Translations under genes and position numbers: made by a program
In this document: positions 22,134-30,876 of the stretch, piece by piece
Position numbering within the stretch: position 1 is the stretch's first letter
How the letters are laid out: each line of letters begins with the position of its first letter
The notes under the pieces: generated by a model
The model's database searches: none
What the model was told of the DNA's origin: nothing
What the model saw: only the letters and a program-made list of their open reading frames with translations
Origin: Cladorrhinum sp. PSN259
Taxonomy: Eukaryota; Ascomycota; Sordariomycetes; Sordariales; Podosporaceae
DNA: 64,000 bases
Direction: 5' to 3'
Assembly: GCA_033725935.1 (NCBI GenBank)
Contig: MU867070.1
Coordinates: forward strand, 620,001-684,000

Positions 22134-23081
22134 CTTGTGTAATTTAAAACCAGTTAACGTAAGAGAGGACAAGATTGCTAGTAGCTTGATAAATTGCTTT
22201 GCTTGAAATGCAGGAGACAAGCAAGACGTGTTAGGAGACAAGTAAGACGTGTTCAATTCTATGGCTTCAAGCACGCTTCAAGTTACCTTATGCGTTTTCT
22301 TACCATGGCTGGATCTGTGGTTCCCGAGATATCTGACCGGGCCGTCTGGCGGAGGCATACAGACACCAAGTGATGCCGCCAACACACACAAAGATTGATT
22401 CAACACTGGGGACACATGTTGGTGTGGCGGGGTAGGCCTCATGCACGACGGCCAAGTCTCTCGGCACGCCCAAGAGCCAATCAATGCTTGGAGGCATCCA
22501 CTCACCGGATGGGAAAGGACCAGTGAAGAAGGTAACAGAAGTTTGATTGTGCATTTGAATCAAGACGAGCGTGGGGGAAGTCGGCAGGATTTAAGCCCAG
22601 CGCAACGCCCAATCTGGGAGCACCAATGATGGATATCGAAACTGGGGATTCCAGATTTGGCTGGTCAGGTTACTCCCCGACCCGTCGTGCATGCAGCCTG
22701 CAGTTGGCCTCATGTTGAGGGCCTCAATGCATCCTTTGTTCTGATTGGTCAATGTGCCCCCGCTCACTTTTGGAGGCATACCCCCGCCAAGTCGAAGCCG
22801 ACAACTCTCACTTTTGCAACCTGCAACATCTTAGCACATCTTTGCGCCTACCTGGTATTTGAGGACTGGGAGTCAACGGTTCTGTCGAGGCCGGTTCTGT
22901 CGAGGCCGGTTCTGTCGAGGCCAGTTCGTCCCCGGTCCTTGTGCCGCCATACTTTCTGCGTTGGGGATACACAACTCTCAACCTCGCTCCGACCCCACCT
23001 CTGTTTCGACATTGGAGCTTTCAACGGCATCAACGCCGCCATTCAACTGATTCTCAGTTACTCACCTGAACGAAGGGTACC
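22134..23081. promoter_or_regulatory. Divergent promoter 1 (deaminase A / zinc finger 1) with GGAGGCAT motifs
   Basis: This 948-nt intergenic region separates two divergent start codons. Plus-strand GGAGGCATAC occurs at 22351 and 22772, and GGAGGCATCC at 22490. A triplicated 15-mer containing TCGAGGC lies at 22878-22922. No RNA gene or ORF is supported. Confidence 0.55.
22878..22922 (+). repeat. Three perfect 15-bp tandem repeats
   Basis: GGTTCTGTCGAGGCC occurs three times head to tail, followed by a diverged partial fourth. It lies 160 nt upstream of the zinc-finger start codon and could be a cluster of factor-binding sites. Confidence 0.85.
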
Positions 23082-24351
23082 ATGAGCGAAGTCATGTAAG
23101 CATGCACCGGTCATGTTCAATGCCGAGCCAGGAGGGCATTAAGGAACCCCATTAACCATCGGTGTATCCAACAGTTTCCAGCCACTCTCTGAGGAGACGA
23201 GTGACTGCCTTGAAAGACATCCCTGGTCTTCAGATGGCACCGAGCCTCTCTTAGCGAGCATGCCAATGCACCCCTTCAGAGGGGGCCGTGGACTCCCAAC
23301 CGCCGAGGCAACTGTTGATCCACAGGATTTAACTCTGAGCCCCCGCAGTGATTCCTCTTTCCAGGAGGATACACGCTCGTTTGGCTTGAACCATCACCCC
23401 CTTGATCTCACCAACATCAATCAAGGCATTACAACAGTGAGCCCCGGCGGCCTGGGGCTCAGCTACCCCCAAGCGACTGACGATAGCGATATCCAATTGC
23501 TGGAAAACGGTACTACCGCAGGTCTTGAACTGGGCATTTAGTGTCCCTACTCCCAAGAAAATGTGGTTTACTCTTCTCCAGCCAGCGAGAATATCTCTTT
23601 CGACTCAGCACTTGACTCTTCCTTTACGAACATGGCTTCCAGTTTCTATTCACCTTCTTTGAGCGACCAGCACCCTGTTCATGGTATTCCTTCATTGGAC
23701 CATATCAACACCAACCATCAACTTTCTTTATCTCACTTTATTGATCCCAATCTTTACCTCTTGGCCTCCATGCATCCGACTCAGCAGTCCGCCATTCCTA
23801 TTCCAGAACTCCAATCAGACGACAGTGACTTTGCCTACGCCTCCACACCAACAGAAGCATCGCCCGAGCAGCAGATCCAGGTACTTGACGAAGACACTGA
23901 GCAAACCCTCTATTTGACCGGAACCGTCCAAGGAAAGAAGGTTTATTACTGTGGGCAGTCCAACTGCAAGCGTCCTAGGAAGGCTTATAAGCAGTTGTGT
24001 CAACTTACGTGAGTACATCCATACATTTATTACCTGCTAGGTAGTCTTTCCACAAATTGATTCACACAAAGGCTGACAATTGCAACCTTTTGATCAAACA
24101 GGAAACACCAGCGAAGCCACCTGAAGCCAGTGAAATGCCACCTGTGTGACGAACGCTTCTCACAGCAAAAGGACTTGGCCAGGCACCTGAAAAAACACCA
24201 TCCCGACCACCCGACCGTCTTCAATAACCCCAAAGTCCGGAAGCAGTTCATCAAGTGCGATTGGTGCGGACAGGCAGGCCGTTATGACAATATCAAGAGA
24301 CACGTGAGGGCCAAACACCCGGAGATGAAGGATGCGAATGGATGGTCATGA
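23082..24351 (+). CDS. C2H2 zinc-finger protein 1 (putative transcription factor)
   Basis: The model has exons 23082-23095 (MSEV plus two bases), 23175-23436, 23542-24008 and 24102-24351, giving 330 aa. The first intron (79 nt) and last intron (93 nt) have good signals. The middle one (23437-23541, GTGAGC to TTTAG, 105 nt, phase 0) is proposed to remove an in-frame TAG at 23539. If it is not spliced, the gene is interrupted. The N-terminal 230 residues are Ser/Pro/Gln/Asp-rich, as in activation regions. Three C2H2 fingers follow: a C-x4-C/H-x3-H finger split by the last intron, a canonical C-x2-C-x12-H-x3-H finger (CHLCDERFSQQKDLARH), and a C-x2-C/H-x4-H finger (CDWCGQAGRYDNIKRH). It is divergent from deaminase A and homologous to the gene at 25109-26321. 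Confidence 0.75.
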
Positions 24352-25108
24352 TATTTTTCCTCGTCTTCTTTGAGTTCTCACTTGATGAATTACTTTTTTC
24401 TTTTCATGATACTCTCTTGCCCGTCTAAGCTGTCACTTTCCACTTTCGTTCTTTTTAAGGGTCCTGCTGTTATTTCTTTTTTTTTTTTTTTTTTTTTTTT
24501 TTTGTGATTTACAGCAAGCGCAAGGTAGTTTCTTATTTAGCAATTCTTGTTTTGCCATTCTATCCTAAAACTCTTGAATGTCTGTTGACCCGCACCTCTA
24601 TATAGCCTCCTCGCAAGGGGTTATGAGGGGTGAACCCTAACCCCTACCCCTACCCCTGACCCCTACCCCTTACCCCTGACCCCTGACCCCTGAGCTACCC
24701 ACCCTTTGTAATGATCCGTAGATAAGAATTTGGCAGACGACTTCAAACACAGCAAAGGCTCAGACGCTGGATAAGAGATTCCTTCGAACGTGAATATGTT
24801 ATTATCTCAGTAGGTAGGGAGATGTAAGTCAAAAGAAAAGGGAACACCAGTTTAATGCAAGTTCCAACAAAAGAAAACAAAAAATAAAGAGCAAAAAATA
24901 TAAAGAGCAAAAAGATAAAAGGCAGAAACATAGAGGGCAAAAACAATAAAACAACAAAACAATGACAGGTCATGACAAGGAAAAAGAACCCCAAAAAAAA
25001 ACTTCATAAAAAGAATATCATCACTTTGAGCAAACAAAAAAAGAAAGGAGAAAAGAGAAATCGTCAGTCAGTTCAGTCATCAAACATAACCCCCCGCCAC
25101 TGCTCGTA
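24352..25108. other. Centre of the mirror locus: T-run, telomere-like tract and A-rich stretch
   Basis: This is the tail-to-tail interval between the two convergent zinc-finger genes. It contains a run of about 27 T (24477-24503), a CCCCTA-type tract (24633-24699) and an A-rich stretch at about 24830-25060 with repeated AAAGAGCAAAAA-like words. No gene is seen. Confidence 0.6.
24633..24699 (+). repeat. Degenerate telomere-like (CCCCTA/CCCCTGA) tract
   Basis: The tract begins with CCCTAACCCCTACCCC and continues with CCCCTGAC/CCCCTTA variants for about 11 units. The fungal telomere is (CCCTAA)n on this strand, so this looks like a degenerate interstitial telomeric repeat, or a C-rich microsatellite. 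It sits near the midpoint of the mirror-image gene arrangement. Confidence 0.75.
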
Positions 25109-26321
25109 TTACTCCAACCAATGTCCCTTGGAATCCTTATGTCTCTTAACGTTATCCTTTCTTCCCTTGTAATCACAACCCGGGTAATCGCAAATCTCTT
25201 CGTCCTTGGGGATATTGTTAGCCCTCGCGTAGTTGTTGTGGTGGGACCACAAGTGTCTGTGGAGGTCCTTGTTCTCGGCGCCGCCCTTCCACTGACATCC
25301 TTCTTCGGCGGCGAGGGGACACTTTCGTCGCTTGCTGTGGTTGTGCATGTGTTTTCTATTGATGTGGCTTACTGTTAGTGAGCCTTTATTTACTCCAAGA
25401 CGGTTTGGTGTTTTACGTTTCCAGAACTTACTCGAGATCACACGGGCGACGGTGCCTCACACCGCACTTGGTACACTTGTAAGGTTTCCTGGCTGCGGTT
25501 TCGGGGTCTGTAGTGTTTCCATCTTCGGCGATGGAGGCACCGGTTGCCTCTGGAGGAGGATTATAGTAAGCGGGTTGGGTTGAAGGCCCGGCAGCGGCTT
25601 GGGAGTAGTAGTATTGGTCGAGGGCAGGGTCAATATGAGATGACGCGTAGTCGGAAGACTGATGATGCATGTTGAAATTGGATGATGCGTCGTACGATGC
25701 AGTGTTGGTACTGCCAGTGGTGACTGGATAGCCTTGGGTGGAAGTTTGGTCCACCGCCGGCCAGGATGAAGAGGCAGCTTCGTGTCCGGAGTATTGTTGA
25801 GGCGGGCTGCTGGAGAAATCGTGAGAAACAGTAAGAACAGAAAAGGAACCAGTAAAATCGGGGTCGATATCGTCGTCTTGGAGGAGGCCAGATTGACCCG
25901 AGGTCGATTGTCCAACCATGCTGAGTTGCGAATCACTCTAAGAGGATTGCACAAGATTGGTCATCTCGGCACCCGAGGTGTAATTGGCTTGACCGGTAGA
26001 GAAATTGTTATACAGCCCAGAATCGTCGAAAGTATCAGGATTGGTGGAATAGTTGTAAATAGCACCATCAAAGTATGTCGACGATGAAGTGGTGGTGGGA
26101 TGGCTGCTGCCGAAAGGGATCCCGGACGTGGGGAGATCCCCAAAGGACTCATAAGAGCCAACTTCTTGGGAAGATGACTGGCTTGTATTTAACAGCAGAG
26201 CCGGGTTAATGGTCCCACCCCCTGAATCCCAGGTGGAAGAGGGGCTATTGTACTCAAATCCAGGATCCTCATACGCCAAGGCGCTGGACCTTTGCCGCCG
26301 AGAGGACCAACGAGAAGCCAT
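25109..26321 (-). CDS. C2H2 zinc-finger protein 2 (putative transcription factor)
   Basis: The start is the ATG at 26321. The well-supported intron is 25356-25431 (GTAAGT, CACTAAC branch, AATAG, phase 2). An in-frame TAG at 25938-25940 interrupts the frame. It is removed if 25921-26013 (GTATAA to CTCAG, 93 nt, phase 2) is an intron. That gives 347 aa, but the branch site is weak, so a nonsense mutation is possible. Residues 1-230 are Ser/Thr/Tyr/Asn/Gln-rich. Fingers follow: CTKCGVRHRRPCDLEKH..H, a C-x6-C finger with KDLHRHLWSHH, and C-x4-C with GRKDNVKRHKDSKGH. The finger order, the KDL and GRxDNxKRH motifs, and the phase-2 intron before KHxxxH match the 23082 gene. It is divergent from deaminase B. 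Confidence 0.7.
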
Positions 26322-27426
26322 CCGAAGCCGGCTGTGTGCTCTGGCACTCGCTGCTCGTTAACACGCAATGTTGTGGCGCTATACAAGAAGACGTCAGAAG
26401 CGGAACTGGCTTGTCCTCAAACATGTTAGTTGATGACTTGCTGGCCGCTGCCGGCCTCACACCAAGTGCAGGAAGGTGGGGAACTGACATGGAAATATTT
26501 GGGGGTTGCTGGTGTGTGTGTGTGTGTGTGTGCACCTGCCAGGGAAGAGCTCAACTTGAGGGGAAATCCAGTTGCCCAAGTCGAAGATGATAGGCTACAG
26601 GGGGTGTTTCTTGTCTAACACAGAAGTAATCCGGTAACTCTGTAGACAATGTTTTTTCCGAGTGGTGGTGAAGGGGTGCTGTGAAACACTAGACTGCCGT
26701 GAAAGGCCGTGTGAATGTCTGTACTCGGCGAGAAATACAATTGTTTAAATACTAGACCAGTTTCAGCTCGCCGATGTCACGTTCGTTCGCATTCTGGAGG
26801 CGAACACAAAGTGAGGCCCACGAAGTAAGGCCCCCCCTAAAATCTGAGACTAAAGCCAATGAATAACACCTGGCAATGTGTTGAGGCCGAGGCCCACAGC
26901 AAGTGTTAGGTATAAGCACGGTTAGCTCGGACACCCCTGATGCATATTATGAACTGAGATGTCCAATCAAAAGTAGCTAAGTAAGAAATACATAAATCTC
27001 TTTTTGGAAAAGCGCCCACCTAGGGCTGAACTTCAGGCTTTTGGTGATGCCACAACATCGAGGCATCTTTTTTTTTGTTTGCCATTCTATCGAGGCATAT
27101 TTTCAACATCTGTTCCTAAAGTTCTATTGGCAGACCCGGAAGATACGTTGTCATCGCTGGTGGCTCTCTCCAGCCGGAAGTGCTGAATAGTTTGGAGGCA
27201 TACATCGGTAGGTACCATTTAGGCCCAATCTGAAATGGGGCAACTGGAGGCATATATTGCAGATCGGTGATATCAGAGCCTTGCGTCCTGAACTTCCCCA
27301 CTGCTAGAGGTCTGCGTCGCCTGCCTTCTTCGATTTCCCGTTTACCCTTCCTCCAAGTCACCTCACCTTCAAAATCACATCTTTTGTTCCTCCAAGTCCC
27401 CAATCTACTAGTATCTTGCCTTGATC
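26322..27426. promoter_or_regulatory. Divergent promoter 2 (zinc finger 2 / deaminase B) with GAGGCAT motifs
   Basis: This 1.1-kb intergenic region has plus-strand CGAGGCATCT at 27059, CGAGGCATAT at 27091, GGAGGCATAC at 27194 and GGAGGCATAT at 27246. It shares the core with promoter 1. A (TG)n tract lies at 26512-26533. The last ~130 nt before ATG 27427 are pyrimidine-rich, as in fungal core promoters. Confidence 0.55.
26512..26533 (+). repeat. (TG)n microsatellite
   Basis: About 11 TG dinucleotides lie in the divergent promoter of zinc finger 2 and deaminase B. Confidence 0.85.
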
Positions 27427-29325
27427 ATGCCGCCTGTCGTCCACAGCTCAAGGTCCTTCGTGGACGACGTGGAAGATGCCGAGGTCGTGGTCGCCCCAGA
27501 CTCCTCAGTTGTCAGTCTCCCCCCTGGTCTGATCAAACGATTCTACGCAACGACCATCTTCCACAGCACTCTGGAAAACACCATCAACCGAAGCCAGAAG
27601 AAGACGCCGTCTGATGTTGAGGACACTACAAGCTGGAGTGACGAGAAAAGTATTTTTCATCGTTTTGTTAACAGGCTCGCCCATATCTGTGACAGCAAAC
27701 CGGGGGGAGATACTGTTACCGCTGTTGCTGTCTTGGCTCCCGGTTCGATCGAGTACCGTCTAACATCTAATCAACGAAGCCCTGTAGCATACGACAGTGT
27801 CAGGCGGTACCTCTGGGAGGACATTCTGGGTTTGCTCAGAGATGCGTCCGATGATGACATCAACAACAAACTCTACGTTTCGGTACTGTCCTCGTCTATC
27901 CTCCTCAATATTTTAAGATTCGCCAGGAGACGAGTGAAATGCTATGTCAAACTGCTGGTGGATAAAATCGACTTTTGCATTCAATGGTGTGATCGAGATG
28001 CAAACCCGACAGGTATGGTAACCATTGTACAGACATTTGTGAAGATCAGAGAATCTAATCTGAACAAAGTCAAACTGGCCTCGGAGACTCTGCGGTTGCT
28101 CCAAGCAAGAGCGCAAATGGCAATGGCTCAATGGTCAGACCCTGACGAGTGTAAGTCCAAGTACTACCACCAAGCTCTTATCTTCCCGTCTCTGTCTAAC
28201 AAATCGAATGTGTCAGTTGCCAAAAGTGCTCGAATACTCGTATCAACCATCAAAACCCACCAGCCCACCCTCGGATCTCTTCTCAGCCTCAAAGCATCCA
28301 ACAGCGACTTGCCTGGCACCGCCTCCTCAACCTCGTGGACCGACATCCATCATGCCATCGGTCGTCTTAACTCCTACTCCATCGCGGTCAAGGGCATTGT
28401 CGACGCCCGCAGACGCTGGCCAATGCTCTTCGCCTCCTTCGAAGTCACGCACGTCCCCTCCCGCCCTCGGTACCGGAACCCAATAAATATAAAGCAGGCT
28501 CACTGCAACGCCAAACACATTCTTTCCTCACTCAACAAAGCCGACCAGAGAGTAGTCACAGCCTACGAAGAGGTCTTTGTCCAGACGCTCAGCCTGGACG
28601 ACACCATCAAGGAGGAGCTCAAGAGCGAAAATTACAACACGCTCGTCCACGCCGAAGCCAACCTCCTCGACAACATTTACCGTTGCCACCTCGACCCGGA
28701 CCTCGAACTGGGTTCAGCCCGTTTCTTCGACGAACGCAAGTTCGGCCGGTACATTGGCATAAGCAAGGAGACCTGCGTGCTGTGCAGGCTCTTCTTTGAC
28801 GCGCATCCCTTTCGCGTCGAGCGGCGGCAGTCACACGGGACTTTGTACGCCAAGTGGCGAGCTCCGGACGTGTTCAAGGAGGACTCGGCTGAGCTGGCCG
28901 AGACGAGACGGAAGGTGGTCTATCAGATGGCGGATGAGATGAAGAAGATTGTTAGTCTGGGGATTTTAGATCGGACCGGGGGTGGGAGGAGGTACGACTC
29001 GAGGCATGAGACGAGTGATCCGCTGCGGACTGTGGGGAGTTGGTCTGCGAGAGGAAGCTTGAATGGGCAGATCAATGATTTTTCGTCGACCGTTGGGGTT
29101 GTAGGGGCCAGTGGGTTGGTGAGAATCACAGAGAGGACTGAGATGGCAAGTGCTGTTGGCAGGGAGCAAAAGTCCGTCACGGATGATTTGAACATAATGA
29201 TGGGCACATTGACGCTGCGGAACGCTCATGCTAATCCAGTCATAGCCGCCGGGAGAAAGGGGAGTCGGGAGGATGCCGAGGTAGGTGACGATGATGATGA
29301 TGTGGATGGAGGGGTAAGGTTGTGA
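27427..29325 (+). CDS. OTT_1508-like nucleic-acid/nucleotide deaminase B
   Basis: The start is the ATG at 27427. The frame is open throughout (632 aa if unspliced). Two introns are inferred by comparison with deaminase A: 28013-28069 (57 nt, GTATGG) and 28151-28216 (66 nt, GTAAGT to GTGTCAG). Both are phase 1, both a multiple of three and both stop-free. Spliced length is 591 aa. The N-terminal domain carries FHRFVNRLAHICD followed by GGDTVTA (about residues 78-99), as in A. The deaminase half has H-A-E at about 367-369 (LVHAEANLLD), C-x2-C at 409/412 (ISKETCVLC) and SHGTLYAKWRAPDVF. The C-terminal 120 residues are extra relative to A, Gly/Arg/Asp-rich and end in an acidic run. The zinc ligands are intact and the substrate is unknown. 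It is divergent from zinc finger 2. Confidence 0.85.
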   Translation: MPPVVHSSRSFVDDVEDAEVVVAPDSSVVSLPPGLIKRFYATTIFHSTLENTINRSQKKTPSDVEDTTSWSDEKSIFHRFVNRLAHICDSKPGGDTVTAVAVLAPGSIEYRLTSNQRSPVAYDSVRRYLWEDILGLLRDASDDDINNKLYVSVLSSSILLNILRFARRRVKCYVKLLVDKIDFCIQWCDRDANPTGMVTIVQTFVKIRESNLNKVKLASETLRLLQARAQMAMAQWSDPDECKSKYYHQALIFPSLSNKSNVSVAKSARILVSTIKTHQPTLGSLLSLKASNSDLPGTASSTSWTDIHHAIGRLNSYSIAVKGIVDARRRWPMLFASFEVTHVPSRPRYRNPINIKQAHCNAKHILSSLNKADQRVVTAYEEVFVQTLSLDDTIKEELKSENYNTLVHAEANLLDNIYRCHLDPDLELGSARFFDERKFGRYIGISKETCVLCRLFFDAHPFRVERRQSHGTLYAKWRAPDVFKEDSAELAETRRKVVYQMADEMKKIVSLGILDRTGGGRRYDSRHETSDPLRTVGSWSARGSLNGQINDFSSTVGVVGASGLVRITERTEMASAVGREQKSVTDDLNIMMGTLTLRNAHANPVIAAGRKGSREDAEVGDDDDDVDGGVRL

Positions 29326-29934
29326 TTTTTGTCGCTACAAATTAATGGTTATAGTTCAAGTTGGAGGTGCAATTGAGAATTTGTTGGAGGTCATCTGTTC
29401 CATTGCCAGGCCCACCTTCTCTTCCTTCCTTTAGGGTCTTCTCAGGCTAGCTAGCCATTCCATTCTCTCCCACTTCACAAGACATCCATAGCATTGTCCA
29501 CATCCAGCCTTCTTTGCCCACTATAGGATTTCGGGAAGTGGAAAACGCTCAGACTCCACTGAGTTCTTCGAGTTCAATTGCGAAACATAGGTGCCCTTGA
29601 ATTGCTCCAACCCTGCACAGGGCAACCATCGATCCCAAAAACCTGGAATATCTTCTACTAACTTCAATATCGTCTAAACTTCTAGAATTAAGATTGTCCC
29701 AACGTGCAGAATTGGAAGCAGCAGAACGGTTCCGAATTCAATAATCAACCTGTCAATGTGACCCAGCCCAAGACACGTCTTCCATTACAACCCTGGGCCC
29801 TTTCTTCCCAAGCCACAGAACTCTCAAACTCCCTGGCCTTGCCCGACCGCATCCCGACTATTCACTTAAGTGCAACAAAACCAAAACCTCGTCAAAAGGC
29901 ATCCTTTTACACCGAACTGCATCCATCCATCGAC
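29326..29934. other. Intergenic region
   Basis: 3' region of deaminase B and promoter of the coiled-coil gene. The frame upstream of 29935 is open back to 29704 but has no ATG, so I treat it as leader. Confidence 0.4.
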
Positions 29935-30876
29935 ATGTCAGCCTCCAATTACGAGAAAGCCATCGATCGGGCTGCCGAAGACATCGACGACAAGGCAATC
30001 CTCGCGCAGGTCAACTTCTGGATCAAGGAATTTGAGCTCGGCAGAGCCAAGAATTGGGCTAGCAACAGCGCCCTTCGCAAGGTGGAGCGCATCGTCGACT
30101 ACATGATTGCGCAGTACAACGACACCGGCATCATCCACAAGGAGCTGCTGAGCCACGAGGAGATCCTGGCTCTGCGTTACTACTCCCCCAATGGTGACCT
30201 CAGCCCCAAGATAGTCAGTGGCCTCCTTGAGCTAGACCTCGCTCCCTGGATGAGCCACAAGACCCTGGGGACAGTCGCTCCCACCCCCAAGAATCTGGAG
30301 GATATTGAAGCCCGTATTGAGTCTGTCATCAACAACAAAGGCCTCGCTACGCAGGAATCTGTCGACACGATTGCCAAGAAGCTGGAGAAGAACAAGAAGA
30401 TAAGCGAAGAGCTCGGTCGTGTCAAGGACAGTCTGGACCAGCACTGCAAGGAGACCATTGAGCAGCAGCTGAAGCCGTTGTTGGGGTCCATTGCCGAGGT
30501 GGGGACAATCAAGAGCGAGGTGGAAGGCATTCAAAAGACATTGCAAGATCATCAGACGCAGATAAAGGACAAGATTGAGAAGCTTGAGAAAGAGTTGAGC
30601 AGCAAGGGTCCAAATGCGAAAGACAATCGGAGTGGACCCCCTCACGATTCATCCGAGCGAATGCCAGCGCCTTCTACTCCTGCTAGCCAGCAGCATCATT
30701 CCAATCAATCAGAGAATTATCATGTTCAAGGCCGCTTTACAACCTCATCTCCACCTCTCCAGAATGACCACAGTCAGCCTCGTAAGGAGGCGGAGAGCAA
30801 CACCAAGCGCCAGGCTCCCACTGGCGGCTTCAACACCGTGAGTGATATCTTAAAGACCAAGAAGCTCAGAAAGTAA
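29935..30876 (+). CDS. Uncharacterised coiled-coil protein
   Basis: The gene is intronless and encodes 313 aa from the first in-frame ATG (MSASNYEKAI). I do not recognise a family. Residues 5-95 look like a compact helical region (AILAQVNFWIKEFELGRAKN, then MIAQYNDTGIIHKELLSHEE). Residues about 140-225 are strongly heptad-like, with Lys/Glu and Leu/Ile (KKLEKNKKISEELGRVKDSL; DKIEKLEKELSSK). The C-terminal 90 residues are polar and disordered, ending in a basic KTKKLRK tail that could act as a nuclear signal. There is no signal peptide and no membrane segment. It may belong to the accessory deaminase block or simply flank it. Confidence 0.72.
   Translation: MSASNYEKAIDRAAEDIDDKAILAQVNFWIKEFELGRAKNWASNSALRKVERIVDYMIAQYNDTGIIHKELLSHEEILALRYYSPNGDLSPKIVSGLLELDLAPWMSHKTLGTVAPTPKNLEDIEARIESVINNKGLATQESVDTIAKKLEKNKKISEELGRVKDSLDQHCKETIEQQLKPLLGSIAEVGTIKSEVEGIQKTLQDHQTQIKDKIEKLEKELSSKGPNAKDNRSGPPHDSSERMPAPSTPASQQHHSNQSENYHVQGRFTTSSPPLQNDHSQPRKEAESNTKRQAPTGGFNTVSDILKTKKLRK

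Noticed and set aside
22878..22922. CRISPR-like array
   Set aside because: The repeats are directly adjacent without spacers, and the genome is eukaryotic.
22848..23042. Short peptide with RTGLDRTGLD repeats over the 15-mer array
   Set aside because: It only reflects the 15-bp tandem repeat in a promoter. There is no start context or conservation.
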